NCBI RefSeq assembly: GCF_032118995.1
Contig: NC_092657.1
Coordinates: 4,771,891-4,835,890, forward strand
Source: Asterias amurensis
Taxonomy: Eukaryota; Echinodermata; Asteroidea; Forcipulatida; Asteriidae
Direction: 5' to 3'
Length of the DNA stretch: 64,000 nt
The notes under the pieces were generated by a model. It was not told the DNA's origin, did not search any database, and saw only the letters and a list, made by a program, of their open reading frames with translations. Each line of letters begins with the position of its first letter. Positions within the stretch are counted from its first letter, which is position 1. This document shows, piece by piece, positions 37,601-49,770 of the stretch. The position numbers and the translations under genes are program-made.

Positions 37601-38263
37601 CTAAGATACGAGTCTTTTATCCCTGTCTGAAAGCGCACAAATTCGTCCAACAATTAAGGGTGTTTTTTCTTTCATCATTTTCTCGCAACTTCGACGACCG
37701 ATTGAGCCCAATTGTTCACACGCTTGTTATTTTATGCTTATGATGAAATACATCAAGTTCGAACACAGGGGCCAATTTCATAGAGCTGCTTAAGCAAAAA
37801 AAAATTGCTTGAGCACGAAAATAGCTCGCTTATTTTACACATGTTACTGGCCAAAATTTCATTGCTGGCCATATACATTGCTTATGACTAGTATTTAGCT
37901 GTTGTTTACTTAGCATAACAATTGAGTGGAGTCTTGGCCGGTAATCTGATTTTACTAAGCAACGAATTTTTTGCTTCAGCAAAAGTTTGTGCTTAAGCAG
38001 CTCTATGAAATTGGGCCCTGGACTTTGACAATTACCAATAGTGTACCTTCCCTTTAAGAGAGTTTTTAGTGGGATGCACGCCTACTAACCAGTATTCCAC
38101 ACCAATGAGGGATAGCCCGCACAATCACCGGTGGATCATAACTTGCAAATTGACTATAAGGCAAGTTGAAATAATCTTTCCCGACCGATACAAGAGTGAA
38201 GCCGAAGGCAAACATGACTGCCCCAGAGTAGGTCAGGATGCATTTCTTGGTTGAGAGTTGCAT
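34677..38263 (-). CDS. Four-transmembrane CD20/MS4A-like protein (paralogue 2)
   Basis: Minus-strand coding exons 38263-38090, 37110-37039, 36392-36144 and 34733-34677 (stop TAG) encode 183 residues. All introns are phase 0; donors are GTTAGT, GTAAGT and GTAAAG. The ATG sits in a strong context (GCCACCATG) about 34 bases inside an exon whose acceptor is at 38298-38299, so a 5'UTR exon lies upstream. TM1 is about 8-28, TM2 about 50-70, TM3 about 87-112 and TM4 about 128-150. Residues 48-58 (VRAIPHWCGIL) recall the P-x-W-G entry to TM2 of CD20/MS4A proteins. The Cys-rich spots CC (80-81) and C-A-G-C after TM4 are candidate palmitoylation sites. The last exon is tiny (EGLEMQQ...NKY) and polar, like paralogue 1. 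It was found from the acceptor TCCTTTACAG and frame, and is the least certain exon. Introns hold MITEs, including a TTAA-flanked fold-back. Membrane adaptor function is inference from the family. Confidence 0.82.
36440..36697. mobile_element. Family A fold-back MITE, left end truncated, in paralogue 2 intron
   Basis: Right terminus GGCAACGTGTTCCTTTAA is intact; the left half starts inside at GCACGGTTTTCCTATTACC. It lies in the intron between the TM2 and TM3/TM4 exons of the minus-strand tetraspan gene. Confidence 0.75.
36805..36985. mobile_element. Family C MITE in paralogue 2 intron
   Basis: ATACAGCTGCTTAAGCAGAA at left and AAGCAGCTTTATGAAATTGG then GCCC at right. Other pieces of the family: 22285-22428, 33040-33310, 51535-51653, 52705-52737, 56635-56785, 58272-58425. 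Confidence 0.7.
37205..38057. mobile_element. Nested MITEs in paralogue 2 intron 1
   Basis: An outer diverged element begins TTAAAGCCATTATACACTTTC and ends GTGTACCTTCCCTTTAA. Inside it (37769-38022) sits a Family C element with GGCCAATTTCATAGAGCTGC and GCAGCTCTATGAAATTGGGC as inverted ends. Confidence 0.65.
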
Positions 38264-38397
38264 GGTGGCTGACGAAAGTTTTTTCAAGCTTTTAACACTG
38301 CAGAAAAAAGGCAAAAAAGGGAAGAAGAAAAATAATTAAAAAATAATAATAATAATAATAATAGTATAAAATAAAACAGTTGTATCAACCAATCAAA

Positions 38398-38754
38398 CTC
38401 TTCAAAGGCACATAATTATAAACCCTTATTAGTAACGAGTAACAGAGAGCTGTTGATAGTATAAAACATTGTGAGAAACGGCTCCATCTGAAGTGACGTA
38501 GTTTTCGAGAGAGAAGTAATTTTCCTCCAATTTGATTTCGAGACCTCAGAATTAGAATTTTAGGTCTCGAAATCAAGCATACGAAAGCACTCAACTTCGT
38601 GTGACAGTAGTGTTTTTTCTTTCACAGTTATCTCGCAACGTCGACGACCGATTGAGCTCAAATTTTCATTTTTTTCTTTATTTTATGCATTTGAGGTACA
38701 CCAAGTGAGAATACTAGTCTGTGACAATTCACAATAGTGTCCAGTGTCTTTAAA
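38398..38754. mobile_element. Family B fold-back MITE
   Basis: Left end decayed (AAAGGCACATAATTATAAAC), right end CAATAGTGTCCAGTGTCTTT. Centre GATTTCGAGACCTCAGAATT. Confidence 0.75.
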
Positions 38755-38759
38755 AGCAC

Positions 38760-38937
38760 TGCAGCCGATTTCACGAAACGCTATAGGATTAATCTTTGAT
38801 TTATCTCGAGTTAGGACGAGTAACCCATCCTAACTTAGGTCGGGTTAAATTCGTCCTTCCCGTCTCCGGATACGGAACTGAACTCGTCCTAAGATTAATC
38901 CGAAGTTAGGAAGAGTTTTGTGAAATCGACTGTTGGA
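38760..38937. mobile_element. Family D-related palindrome
   Basis: GCCGATTTCACGAAACGCTA at left, TTTTGTGAAATCGACTG at right, with GTTAGGACGAGTAACCC and CTTAGGTCGGGTTAA at the centre. The same subfamily is at 18415-18525 next to the tetraspan exon. Confidence 0.7.
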
Positions 38938-38964
38938 TACATTTGGTGTCATCCTTACTTGGTT

Positions 38965-39060
38965 GTGTAATAATAATATTTTTATTTTTATTTTTGTATA
39001 TTGCGCTCTCTTCAGGACCAGCCTTTTCGAGGGCGCATAACAGTAAAAATTGCAAACAAT
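38965..39060 (-). mobile_element. LINE L2-like 3' tail
   Basis: Minus strand: TTATGCGCCCTCGAAAAGGC...GAGAGCGCAATATAC followed by AAAAATAAAAATA and (ATT)n, the typical GCGCnnTATA plus ATT tail. No ORF part recognised. Confidence 0.4.
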
Positions 39061-40247
39061 TAAGAAAATTACAAACATTAAGTGAACAGTTTTAAGAAAA
39101 GTACACCTGTAAAAAATATTAGCAAAATAGCATTACAAAACGTACACGCAAAAAAAGGTACATGAAAACCATAAATCAAAGAAGGCAGAAAAAAACAATG
39201 CAACTTTGGTACATTTAAAAAGTTCACACAACGATTTTTTCGACATTATTACGCAGATTGCACAGATTAAAAAATCCGTAAAAATTTGACTAATTGGTCA
39301 TCGAAGTTGACCATTTTTACTTGTTCTTTCATTAAATGAAAGAAAAAATAAAAACATAAGCAAAATTGAAATCGAAGCCAAAATGCCCAAGACGGGTGCA
39401 TGAACACCATACAACTGTATAAAACAATGCAAACTTATAAAGCACTAACAAAATTCACAATAAACTATAAACAACGTAGGACTCCTTAAATTGCAAAGAT
39501 TTAAATTGCATTCTTTAAAAGCATTTCAAAAAAATGTAGGGATAAAGGCATTTTGCCACCACAGGCATTTTTCTCCACCAAAAAAACTCTAGCGGTTTCA
39601 CACCTAAAGTTGTACACAACAAGTCTTTATAAATTTCCTTTTGAACAACTAAAAAACACAACTCAAAGGAAAAGTGTCATACACAAGGTTCAATACAAAG
39701 TTTGAATAAAAAGCAAAAGGCCCCTGAGTCATAGATTAGCATGGGAAAAAATGACTAAATTTCCCCATTGAATTTCAACCTGTTCACGCACCGATGAAGG
39801 AGAGGAATTCTTTGGGCATCGCAAGAAAAATTATTTTTGTGAAATGCATTTCACCGGAAACAATCCATATATGGATTTATTCTGTCTTTTATTTTTGATT
39901 TTTGGGGTTGAACAAAGAATTGACTAGAGTGGGATTTGAACCAACGACCTCCGCAACCTGGGAAGCGGCAGCTAGGGGATCACCTTAAGGGGGTGCGACT
40001 TTTTGTTTCAGATACCCAAAAATTCTTTTATTCTTTTCTTCTTTTTTTGAGACGTTTAATTCGTTACGAAATTTAATGGTTTAAACTTGTTCAACCACGC
40101 AGTTTTGCTGTTACAGTGATTGTTTTTGCAACCGTTTGATTGATGGGATCCACAGGGGATCCCATTTGAATCCTATTCAAACAATGGAATCCCATTCAAA
40201 ATATTAGTGAGACTCAATGGGATTCATTTGAATTTTTTCCCCTGAGA
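39061..40247. other. Unassigned stretch with one tRNA-like B-box
   Basis: A-rich; GTGGGATTTGAACCAACGACC at 39930-39950 is a minus-strand B-box, from a SINE different from the main family. Near 40140-40230 are GGGATCCCATTTGAAT / GGGATTCATTTGAAT quasi-repeats. No gene. Confidence 0.45.
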
Positions 40248-40630
40248 AAGGTTTTACGTTGCCTTGGATCGGACGAGTTGGTCTATTAAAAGCGTTTGAA
40301 AACGTTTGTTATGAAATGCATATAAGGTTGGTAAGATGTTTTAAAAGTAAAATATAATGATCCACACGGTACCACTCAAAATTGCGTGGTTTTCCTTTTA
40401 CGTCGCGAACTACGGTCGGCCATTTATGGGAGTCAAAATTTTGACTCCCATAAATGGCCGACGGTGTTAGTGGACGAGGTAAAAGAAAACCACGCAATTT
40501 CGAGGCATGTTTGTGTAGACCATATTCTACTTTTACAACATCTTTCTGCCCATATGCATTTTAAAACAAACGGTTACAGAATGCTTTTCAAAGACCAACT
40601 CGACCGATCTAAGGCAACGTGTTCCTTTAA
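40248..40630. mobile_element. Family A fold-back MITE
   Basis: Left part TTTTACGTTGCCTTGGATCG, centre GGGAGTCAAAATTTTGACTC, right end GGCAACGTGTTCCTTTAA. The outermost left bases have diverged. Confidence 0.8.
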
Positions 40631-42589
40631 ATTGTGATCGTAAAAATGTCGTCATATTGAGTATCCATTGACCCGTTCAGATAACTTAAACTATTTTTTT
40701 ATTAGAGGCCGTATTCACTTTACCGGAAAATGTCACAATGGAAAGAATGCGTATAAGGTTCGACGAATGGAATTTTTTTCAAACAATTGCCAAGAGCTTG
40801 TGAAGACCCTTGAACAGCCGTTGGGTGTCTCTGACCTGAAGTGTCGTCACGGCAGGGCAAGGTCATCCATTGACCTCAATAATGAAACAGCCGTTGGTTG
40901 TGACTGCTGCACAATACCACAGAAATGTCAAATACCAATACATATGTAGTTTACCACTCAACGGAAAATGTATGATACTTCAAGCTTTTGTGTTCCAAAA
41001 GTTTTTTTCAAGGAAAATACATAATAATAATATACCAATAATACCAATAGTTAACCGCAAGGGAATTATAATCACAATGGTTGAGAGACCGTCCATGCTT
41101 TTGTGTTTCAAGTTTTCCCAGAAAATACAAGAAAAAGTCTCTAGACTCACGTTAAAAGTCACTGTGTTTTTTTATACCCTCCAAATGCAATTGGCGTTGA
41201 ATTTCCCAGCAATTTTACACCGTTTCCCCCGCGTGAGGTTAGAAAATTTGTTTCCCCAAACTTGTATGTGGACAGATCTATAATTGGAAAATGAACGCAC
41301 CACAAAACTAAATTTGACCTTGGCGCCCAACACAAATCACACGGTGTGGGAACTAATTCTCGCCCTCGGAGGTACATCAGCATTATCACAGTACACTTCC
41401 AACGATGGGAAATCGACCCCAAAGTCTAACAAAAGTATGCAACATATACCCACAACAGGATATCCTAGCCTCTGCTGTCGATATACATGTAGACGTGTGG
41501 ACAAGTCGTTAATGTATGTTGTGTTGACGGCAAAACGGCACTGTCTCATCAACAACCCAGCGAGGTACTGATTTGCACGAGACTATTAGACCTTTATCAT
41601 GCTGCCTCCATCTTGGTCACGTCCCTCGTATGGAATAACAATAATGAATGCTACTAATAATCATTTTGCAAATAGGAGCCAGACTATTTTGTTCTTCCAG
41701 CCTCGGTTTGGTAACATTGATATCAATGGGAAAAAGTGAAGATGGCTGCACGACGATAAAGGTCTATAGCTCTCACGGATGGGACCAAATAGTCGTGAGC
41801 GCAGTATAATAGTCTTGCGCCGAGCAGTAGTCTTGAGAGATAGTTGAGATACTAGAGAGAGCCGTTTCAGTACCACTGCGACAGACATCAATTAACGACT
41901 TGTCCACAAGTCTACTACACCGATATGGACGTCTCTAGAGACCGTTCTTCCTAGGTGAAAGTGTCGCGCTCTGTGACGTTGCCCCGGTGATTATACTTAT
42001 GCAAAATTTTACATTTGAACATTGATGATTGACCATTAATTTGGGAGTGACCTGACGTAAATACACCTTCCTCTCGCTTATGAATTATGGTTAGTTCAAG
42101 TGACCTTTGCCCTACAACAATGGAGGAAGGTGCCCAACAAGGGATTTCTAATGTACACACTTTATTTTATTTTATTTTATTTTAAATATAACAGCATTGG
42201 TACAATCTAACAAGGGATCCTTGCTAAATTGCTCTCGTGTGAAAAAGGCACCAGTATATCATGTGTTAGACTAACGTTTCCCTGTCGACGTGGGAGACAG
42301 TCAAAACACCGTTATACACGAAAGGTCGATCTGATGTGAACTTTCAGAAAACATTGTTTTGAAAATAACTTCGTCAATATAAAAGTTCAATGGAAGGTGA
42401 GACAAAAAAAAAAATGCTTATGCATTTTGGGCTCGAATTCAAGTGTTTTTGTGTGGAAAGATAATGTTCCCTGGCGGACTTTCAGTTTCGTATGTCAGCA
42501 CAATGAGGACGAGTTACATAGGACTAATGTTCTTTCCGTCATGTGTTACACCCAAGAATTGCACAGTGTCTTGCTGTAATGTTGATAAT
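40631..42589. other. Unassigned stretch, weak ORFs only
   Basis: Several 60-140 codon frames on both strands without domains, splice support or family resemblance; they overlap one another. (TTTTA)n at 42159-42184. Confidence 0.45.
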
Positions 42590-42946
42590 CATTATTGGCG
42601 AATTTGATTGTTAGCAGAAAAACTTACTTTGTAACGAGCAATGGACAGCGGTTGATTTAAAACATTGTGAGAAACGGCTCCCTCTGAAGTAACCAAGTGT
42701 TTAAGAAAAGAGGTAATTTCTCACTAAAATATCATTGAAAGACTTCAGGCCTGAAGCCTTATATTATGCTACTGAAAGTACACGGATTTGTGCAACAACT
42801 AGGGTGTTTTTTTCCTTCATTATTCTTGCAACTTCGATGACCAACTAAGTCAAAACTTTGCCATTTGTTATGTATACATAATGTTGGGATACACCAAGTG
42901 AGAATATTGGTCTTTGACAATTACGAGTGGTGTCCACTGCCTTTAA
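42590..42946. mobile_element. Family B fold-back MITE, diverged
   Basis: Contains GTAACGAGCAATGGACAGCG, ACATTGTGAGAAACGGCTCC and the end GTGTCCACTGCCTTTAA. Confidence 0.7.
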
Positions 42947-43375
42947 AAAGGACTGCTGCTCTGAAGTGAACTGGTTGAACCTTTACCGCCTGTGTGTGTA
43001 TTTGGCCAGAACCTCCCCCTTCTTTTCTTCAAATTATTTAATCTCTTGCACTTTAATTGAGCTATGGTAACACAAGACCCAATATTTGGACTCTGATAAG
43101 AAAGCTACACGCCTGGCCCAGTGACAAGAATTTATTGTTTAGCCTTGGTACATACTCCGAAAGTGTAATAACTCTGTTTTGATGATCCCAGGATTATCAA
43201 GTGAAGCTTTCTGTCATCATTATCTTTCAGTTTCATGGAAATAATAATATGTTAACCTTTATGAATCAAGTGATAAACCTCCAACATAATACGGCCATAA
43301 AGATAGCTTTAGTTTGATAAGAGCGCTGGCACATTAATTTGGAGGTCGTTGGTTTACTGTAAAACCCCCAGTCTG

Positions 43376-43761
43376 TTAAAGACTTTGGACACTATTGGTA
43401 ATTGTCAAAGACCAGTCTTCTCACTTGGTGTATCTTAACATATGCATAAAATAACAAACCTGTGAAAATTTGAGCTCAATCGGTCGTCGAAGTTGCGAGA
43501 TAATAATGAAAGAAAAAACACCCTTGTCACACGAAGTTGTGTGCTTTCTGATGCTTGATTTCGAGACCTCACATTCTAAACTTGAGGTCTCGAAAACAAA
43601 TTCGTGGAAAATTACTTCTTTCTCGAAAAATACGTCACTTCAGAGGAAGCTTTTTCTCACAATGTTTTATTAAATCAACCTCTACCCATTACTCGTAATC
43701 AAGAAAGGTTTCATGATGATAATTATTTTGAGTAATTACCAATAGTGTCCACTGCCTTTAA
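43376..43761. mobile_element. Family B fold-back MITE, complete (386 bp)
   Basis: TTAA-flanked; AGACTTTGGACACTATTGG at left and CCAATAGTGTCCACTGCC at right, with a central inverted repeat around CGAGACCTCACATTCTAAAC. Confidence 0.85.
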
Positions 43762-44153
43762 CCTAGTGTGTATTGTGGTAATTACTCCAAAAACTAATTT
43801 CCATAAAAAAATTACTTAATAAGAAGAACTGCCACTATTGATTATGTATAACATTTTGAGAAACAATTCCCTGCAAAGAAACGTGGTTTTAGAGAGAGGG
43901 ATTCAAAAACCTTTGAATCTGAGAAACGTTTCTGCGTGAAACGTTTCTCATTCACGGATAACGTGGACATAAACCGCTCCAAATATATTGGGAAAAAATA
44001 TCTCAAGTTCAATACCACCTTTTAAATTTATGTTCACATGTTAGTTGTATACATTATATCTATTATACATCAAGGGAAGGTTCCAAAGGCAACCGAGTGT
44101 ACACTTTAGGTTATGTTTGAGTTTGCATGCCAACCTTTTAAACACCGGGGTGT

Positions 44154-44543
44154 TTAAAGGAACACGTTGCCTTGGATCGGTCGAGTTGGTCTTTGAAAAG
44201 CGTTTGTAACCGTTTTTTATAAAATGCATATGGGTAGAAAGATGTTGTAAAAGTAGAATACAATGATCCACACAAACATGCCTCGAAATTGCGTGGTTTT
44301 CCTTTTACCTCGTCGACTAACACGTCGGCCATTTATGGGGGTCAAAATTTTGACTCCCATAAATGGCCGACCATGTTAGTTCGCACAGTAGAAGGAAAAC
44401 CACGCAATTTCGAGGCAAACTTGTGTGGATCATTGTATTCTACTTTTAAAACATCTTTCCAACCATATGCATTTTATAAAAAACGGTTACAAACGCTTTT
44501 GTTTTGACCAACTCGTCCGATCCAAGGCAACGTGTTCCTTTAA
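44154..44543. mobile_element. Family A fold-back MITE (390 bp)
   Basis: Complete, TTAA at both ends; nearly identical to the 11.2 kb copy. A family B element abuts its right end (44542 onward), so the two share or adjoin one TTAA target. Confidence 0.9.
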
Positions 44544-45030
44544 ATGCACTGGAAACTTCTGGTAGTTGTCAAAGACCAATATTCTCACCCAACATGCATA
44601 AAATAACAAATCAGTGAATTTTGTTGAGACTCATTGCATGGTCATCGAAGTTGAAAGCGAACAATGAAAAAAAAACCGCCATTGTTGCACATTTTTGTGT
44701 ACTTTCAGATGCCTAATAAAAGGCTTCAGGCCTGATTATTTTTCTATTTAAGTGAGAATTACATCTCTCGCAAAAAACTACTATGGCGTTTACACTGCCG
44801 GATATATGAGTATAATATAAATGTCCCCAAAGGCTGGTTTTGTGCTTTCAGATGCTTGAATTGGAGACCGGAGCTGCTGAGGTCTCGATATCATTTCAAT
44901 TAGAAACTACTTCTTTCTCAAAAACTACCCTACTTCAAATGGAGCCGTTTGTCACAAAGTGGTTTACTATCAAGTGGTCTTCATTGCTCGTTACCAAGTA
45001 AGTTTTCATACAGAGTCCAGTGCCTTTGAC
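44542..45030. mobile_element. Family B fold-back MITE, rearranged
   Basis: AATGCACTGGAAACTTCTGG at left, GTCCAGTGCCTTTGACAC at right; about 100 bases longer than the 386 bp copies, with a doubled internal part (two versions of TTTCAGATGC). Confidence 0.65.
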
Positions 45031-47685
45031 ACACTATTGTCATCTTGTACTCACACCGTCTTAAAATGCTGTAAAGAATTCCTGAGATTCTAAGCGCTCA
45101 ATAGACAAAATGGAGGGGGGTAGGCCTATGTCTCGCCTTTCTCTGTGCCTATATAACCCCCTTACTACAGAGAACCATTAATGGTCAGAGTAATTAGAGC
45201 GGGATTATTATACCAAAATATTAATCATAATTGTTGAAAAAAAAATTTCTACTAAAGTTTTTATTTATTAGATTAGCACGAAACGAAATCAGACGGCTTA
45301 TCCCCATTACGTAATAAACAAACCAGTGCATTGTTGAACTCGTACACGCGCCTATGACAAGTCAATCTATTGTTATTCAAAATTTCAAACGGCCATTATG
45401 AACAAGGTTCGAAAAAGAAACTAACTGCGCCCAAAGTGCTTATTAATATGACCATGGAGCTTTTTTTGAGAATGTGTCACGTAAAAAACAATTCCCCTAA
45501 ACCACACCCTTTTTTCTCTCACTAAATACATGTTGTTTTGACGTATACTTTCCACAAAATGCAACGGAACAAAAATAAAAACTCACACAATTTTAATAAC
45601 ACTCGATCGATTACAAATATTAATCTCAGTTAATTCCCGAAATTAAAACTTGTAAAACTCAGAAGTGATATTAATTAATTTGTTTAAATAACTATAGTTA
45701 TTAATGACCATATTGAAGTTCCCAAAGTTTAGTATGCTTTATTATTTTGTGATTAACTCGGAACCAAATCCTTTATATTTTACTCTGAATGACCAAACTG
45801 TTTCGACATCCCCTTTATTCGCGGCAAATTCGCACTCGGTTTTTTTTTTGTAGAAGTGATTTTAAAAGAGAGTATAGACCAACATGACTTGTAAATCGTC
45901 GAACTCAAAAGTACAACTGAACTGAATAAAAACCAAACCAAACCAAAAAATAAGACCACAAATAAATCAGTGTTGTTGGCCGTGCCAAAAAACATCTTCT
46001 TCTTAAAGAATACAACTATTTCGTCAAAGTTTGTTTCTAAATTAATTATGACCTCTTGGAATGCTCTGCTTTAATCCGCAGGTACATGTAGCACACGATT
46101 TGCACATAAAAAAATAGCCAAAAGTTAACCCCATCGCTGGTGACATAAAGTACCAGTTTCAAAGAGTTTGGACTTTCTAAAGGTTTGACTTGTCCCAGCT
46201 CAATAAATAAAAAAATACTCTGTTTTCGTGATATGAATAAAAGAGAGCATTATCTGAAAACTTGTTTAGTTGTTATTTCTTAACTTTTTAATGTGTGTGG
46301 AAATAGTGATCTCAATGTAAACAGACAAATGCCCCATAATTTTATTTCTCCCTTTTGATTTGCTAATAAACATAATTCTATGAATACGACTACGAAGAAG
46401 CACAGAATTAGAGAGGAAAAGGGAACAATATTACATCAAAAAAGCCGCTCTGTGTTTACTCCCGTACACTGGCAATTGTGACTTTATGGTTACGATGCAA
46501 TATTTATTGCTGATGGGTTGCGTTTTTTTGAAATAAATATTTTACAATAAAAACACAAGAAGACATGTTCAAGCCTAACCGACATTCACAGTGAAGGAAC
46601 GCCCAAAATACACCATTCGGTTCAGACGTAGAGAATTCTGTCCTCGATGGTTTGAATTTCCAATGGTTCAGTTTTTGTCAATCACACAGCACGTCTATAG
46701 CCACACTACCCCCAAAGCAGGTAATTCACCAAAAGTGACCCCATAGTCTTTACTCTCTCTAACAACACCATTGGTTTATATTGACAAGGTTGTATGTCAA
46801 CACACGATACTTTCACGCAGATACAAATAATACTGCCATTACTGCTAATGTAATTTGATTCCCACGCCATAATGCTACAGCAAAAAACGCTGAATTGGAA
46901 AATGCAAAATCTCAAACACATGAAACCATGATGAAACCAAAATATTTTTACGCCCATTCCACAATATCAAATTGCAGTTCATTTATTAATCAACATTCAT
47001 TATTGCAATTGCAGATCTATTTTGTACTTACCGAAGATTTGGTGAAGTCAAGACAAGCTTCAATATCAGAAATTATGAAGATACAAAATTTGGTGATCCC
47101 AAAATTTTTCAACACGCACGCAACAGCTCGTTCAAACGCCAACAATTTTGCCCTTGCAGTGTACCAATGTTCTGCTATACGGTTTGAGCTTACTGGCTTC
47201 AAGGTTTTGCCTATTGTTATTTAAAGTATGCGGGTTCATTGGTTCATGTAACACTAGAGAGCTTTCACCTGGGTGTGGTGTGTACCAGGCCTAGTCCCTT
47301 TGTTGTGCAAAATACCCATTGATCACAAAGGCACAGTGCGATGACGATGATGAAAGTTCATTTTTTGTGTGGGGTGTATTTACCCAAAAAGGTAACAAGA
47401 TTCTTATGGGGGCGGATGGGTTGCGTGTGCTAGTGTTGCATTGGTGCAGCGCCCCCATAAGAGACCACTGAACTTTGTGACTCATAGCCAAAAACACAAG
47501 GGACGCAGTCAAGCGGAACTGTGACCAATACGTGGAGTTTGGTCAAAATGAATACATTATTTTGGTGAGCTTTGGGGAGTTTCTTGTCAAGTGTTGTTAA
47601 TAGTTATGTTACCCTCGCTTGCTGTGTTTATGTTATGAAAACGATGGCTCTTCTAGAAACATGAATGAATGACCAAAAACGCCAT
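45031..47685. other. Longest stretch free of recognised repeats, no gene seen
   Basis: About 2.6 kb lacking the MITE families that fill the rest of the window. AT-rich, no ORF with homology. It could hold conserved non-coding elements or simply be old DNA. Confidence 0.4.
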
Positions 47686-47867
47686 TTTGCTTAATGGACA
47701 CGTTTTGTATAATTACCTTTTAGCACAAGTATTCAGTAATGAGAACTGTTGATAAAGTATGGGCAAAGGCTCCCTCTGAAGTAACGTAATTTTGAGAAAA
47801 AGTTTGCCTACTTTCTCACTCTCTTATTAAAAAACTTCAAGACTGAACCCCCTCGGATTTGGATAAG

Positions 47868-48002
47868 TTCCGTATGGCGCCACCACTTTTTCACATTTTT
47901 TTTACACAAAATATAGGGATATCTCATTGAGGAAAATTAGATACTATATTATTTTATATCGAATGAAAAAGTGGTGGCGCCATACGGAAACTTTTCCGAA
48001 AT
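47868..48002. mobile_element. Family J fold-back MITE
   Basis: AGTTCCGTATGGCGCCACCA and TGGTGGCGCCATACGGAAAC arms; the right half, from TTAGATACTATATTATTTTA to ACTTTTCCGA, is almost identical to 25.29-25.36 kb. Confidence 0.75.
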
Positions 48003-48496
48003 AATTTCCCAATAAAAAGAGGACACCAAAAAAGATGGACGATGCTGCAGTAAAAAAGAAAGGGGAAAAAGTAAAGCATAAGAAAAAGAAGGGGTGATTA
48101 ACATATTCTTTTAGGGGGTGGGAGCCCTCCTTCCTTTTTTTTTTTTTTTTTTTTTTTCCGTAATTAATTATAAGCGCTTGACATGATTTTTTCCCTGTTT
48201 TTTCTTCTTTCCCAAAACCCGGCAATGAGTGGAACTCCCCATTGAACTTAAGTTTCATTTTCATAGCGACACATAGAAACAACAATACGTTAGGAGCATG
48301 TGACCCTCAATATTGAAATGACAACATTACGAACAGAAAAAAAAGTGACACTGTGACAAAAAAAAACAGAGTGAACTGTTTTCGAAGAACACATAGGCCA
48401 ACAAAAATGAAGTTTGGGTGCGCCTACGCTTCGTATGAACGTCGTGTAGGTGTGAGGGGTGGGTGTACATTATGATTGTATTATGGGTACTCCATG

Positions 48497-48839
48497 CCAG
48501 TGAGTGGACACTATTGGTATTAACTCAAAATAATTGTTATCATAAAACCATTCTTGATTACAAATAATGGGGAGAGGTTGATAGTACAAAACATTATGAG
48601 AAACAGAAGTGACGTGGTTTCGAGAAAGAAGTAATTTTCAACGAATTTGATTAGACCCCCATTTCTTTTTTTAGAATTTGAGGTCTCGAAATCAAGCATC
48701 TGAAAGCACACAACTTCGTGTGACAAGGGTGTTGTTTTCTTTTAATATAAATATCTCGCAACTTCGACGACTGATTGAGCTCAAATTTTCACAGTTTTGT
48801 TATTTTATGCATTATTGAAATCGACCCCAGGGTCTTTAA
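48497..48839. mobile_element. Family B fold-back MITE
   Basis: GTGAGTGGACACTATTGG at left; right part AATTTTCACAGTTTTGTTATT then CAGGGTCTTTAA. Confidence 0.7.
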
Positions 48840-49069
48840 ATGGGCTCGTCACGAGCATAGGAGGCCTTTGGGTGTAGGCATAACTACAACTCCTATGCGC
48901 AATTTAATACAAAGAACTTGATGGTCCGAAATTGTAGGCAACAGATTTTAATTTTCTCTGAACGAGTTTTTGACAGAATAATGCATTATAGTTTCAAACA
49001 AATCAACGACTCACGACAAAATGCGCCACTAATAGGCCTCAGTCTGTCCACATAAGACTCTCGGGTCGA

Positions 49070-49178
49070 TTTCAAAAAGAGTTAGGACTAGTCCTATAGG
49101 AGATAAACAAATTGCATGGCTAGTCCTAAGTTAGGACGAGTAACTGGTCCTATACTCTTTGTGAAATCCACCACTGGT
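49070..49178. mobile_element. Family D palindromic element, shorter version
   Basis: TCGATTTCAAAAAGAGTTAG, centre CTAAGTTAGGACGAGTAAC, end CTTTGTGAAATCCACCACT. Partial copies: 51441-51510 (DCAF7 intron 2), 52460-52590 (DCAF7 intron 4), 30695-30795. Confidence 0.7.
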
Positions 49179-49504
49179 CAGCAGTAAGAAGAGGCGTAGA
49201 AGCAAGTGAGCCTACGATACGAATTAATTTGGTTACGGGCACAAAAATAAGTTTTCATTTTGAAGCTGGTATAAGTAAAGTAGTGACCTGGCGGAGACTT
49301 ATTGAGCTAGGAGTTCGTGTTCCATAGTGATGGGACAGAGTGAATTGAAGGACATTGTTTGGGTGAGGGAGTAATTGATAATCTATTGAAGTTAATTTAG
49401 AACAATCGAGTAAATTTTCCGGTTTTCTGTTCTGGTTTTTAAAACGTAGGCCTCACAAATAAATATACTAGATAAAAACATAATATCATCATCATCAGCA
49501 TCTT

Positions 49505-49770
49505 GATCCATCGGGGGGGGGGGGGGGGGGGGGCGTAGAGCCGCCTAACCAATGCGTTTTTAGTGCTGCGGATTGCCACAGCTGCCCAGCCCGGGACTCG
49601 AAGTCTGCTTCCAATTGGCCAACCCAGGTGCTACGAGGACGGCCTCTTGGCCTCTTCCAGGCTTGACAGGGGCGGGATCCTCCCCGTGCTTCCACAGGCA
49701 GGTGCATCCTTTGGGAGCCGTCTAAATAAAAACATAGGCTTACTCCAAAAACAACTACGCCTACACCAGT
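49505..49770 (-). mobile_element. LINE-type ORF 3'-end remnant
   Basis: The minus strand reads WKRPRGRPRSTWVGQLEADF...LWQSAALKTHWL, like the basic RGRPR-x-x-W tail seen at the end of many non-LTR reverse-transcriptase ORFs. A run of about 23 G bases adjoins it (49512-49534). Only the tail is present. Confidence 0.45.

Noticed and set aside
41159-41571. Overlapping ORFs of 72-95 codons on both strands
   Set aside because: No homology recognised, no splice sites, mutually overlapping; taken as chance.
9035-44543. Recurring ORFs with peptides such as GKPRNFEACLCGSLYSTF on both strands
   Set aside because: They fall exactly on Family A fold-back MITEs; the same peptide arises from both arms of a palindrome, so it is not a protein family.
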